NCBI GenBank assembly: GCA_003219395.1
Contig: QHOR01000201.1
Coordinates: 7,164 to 12,830, forward strand
Source: Verrucomicrobiota bacterium
GTDB lineage: Bacteria > Verrucomicrobiota > Verrucomicrobiia > Chthoniobacterales > UBA10450
Length of the DNA stretch: 5,667 bases
Direction: 5' to 3'
Positions within the stretch are counted from its first letter, which is position 1. The number at the start of each line of letters is the position of its first letter. Both the position numbers and the translations under genes were made by a program. Of this stretch, positions 5,615 through 5,667 are shown one piece after another. Under the pieces are notes generated by a model, which did not search any database, had not been told where the DNA came from, and worked only from the letters and a program-made list of their open reading frames with translations.

Positions 5615-5667
5615 ATGACTCAAACTACGAGTGATTTTCTAATCAGGCGGATAAATGAATGGGGGCT
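5615..5667 (+). CDS. N-terminal fragment of a probable thiamine-pyrophosphate-requiring enzyme
   Basis: From ATG 5615 the frame stays open to the window edge and gives 17 complete codons, MTQTTSDFLIRRINEWG, plus two bases. The pattern of a short polar lead, then SDFLxxRxxEWG, is what I associate with the start of TPP-requiring enzymes of the pyruvate oxidase/acetolactate synthase-like group, where a GxxxxFGxPG segment usually follows. That diagnostic part is cut off here. A weak AGG at 5605-5607 lies 7 nt upstream as a possible ribosome binding site. The gene starts 54 bp after the ASRT stop on the same strand. The call rests on only 17 residues. Confidence 0.5.
   Translation, partial: MTQTTSDFLIRRINEWG

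Overview
The window looks like chromosomal DNA from a free-living bacterium of moderate GC content, with short intergenic gaps. The mix is an MFS carrier, small secreted lysine-rich PepSY-like proteins, a CrtI/PYROXD2-type flavoprotein, a YbhN/AglD-type membrane protein and an ASRT-family protein. Most start codons lack an obvious Shine-Dalgarno sequence. Together these fit a soil Verrucomicrobia- or Acidobacteria-like genome. That placement is a low-confidence impression from protein style; there is no marker gene in the window.

Left part (1-1434, plus strand): the C-terminal 70 residues of an unrecognised protein are followed, 3 bp after its stop, by a complete 405-residue Major Facilitator Superfamily transporter. 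The pair is probably co-transcribed and translationally coupled.

Middle part (1527-4048, minus strand, convergent with the MFS gene): reading in the direction of transcription come a 479-residue FAD-dependent phytoene-desaturase-like oxidoreductase, then two tandem paralogous small exported proteins. Both small proteins are exactly 104 residues long and share the C-terminal pattern AVxxKNGKE...DxNGKxLxxH in identical register. The downstream copy ends in two consecutive hairpins, the second with a U-tract. The two paralogs carry a similar 14-bp element at almost the same distance (29 and 30 nt) from their start codons. The gaps around them contain four TTCGAA palindromes.

Right part (4097-5667, plus strand, divergent from the desaturase across only 48 bp): an LPG_synthase_TM (YbhN/AglD) family membrane protein with a GTG start; a complete 124-residue protein of the Anabaena sensory rhodopsin transducer (ASRT) family, the only gene here with a strong ribosome binding site; and, at the right edge, the first 17 codons of what looks like a thiamine-pyrophosphate-requiring enzyme of the pyruvate oxidase/acetolactate synthase type.

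I see no mobile element, CRISPR array, tRNA or rRNA. The least explained parts are the duplicated exported PepSY-like pair with its shared upstream element, and the orphan ASRT protein, which has no rhodopsin gene in view.
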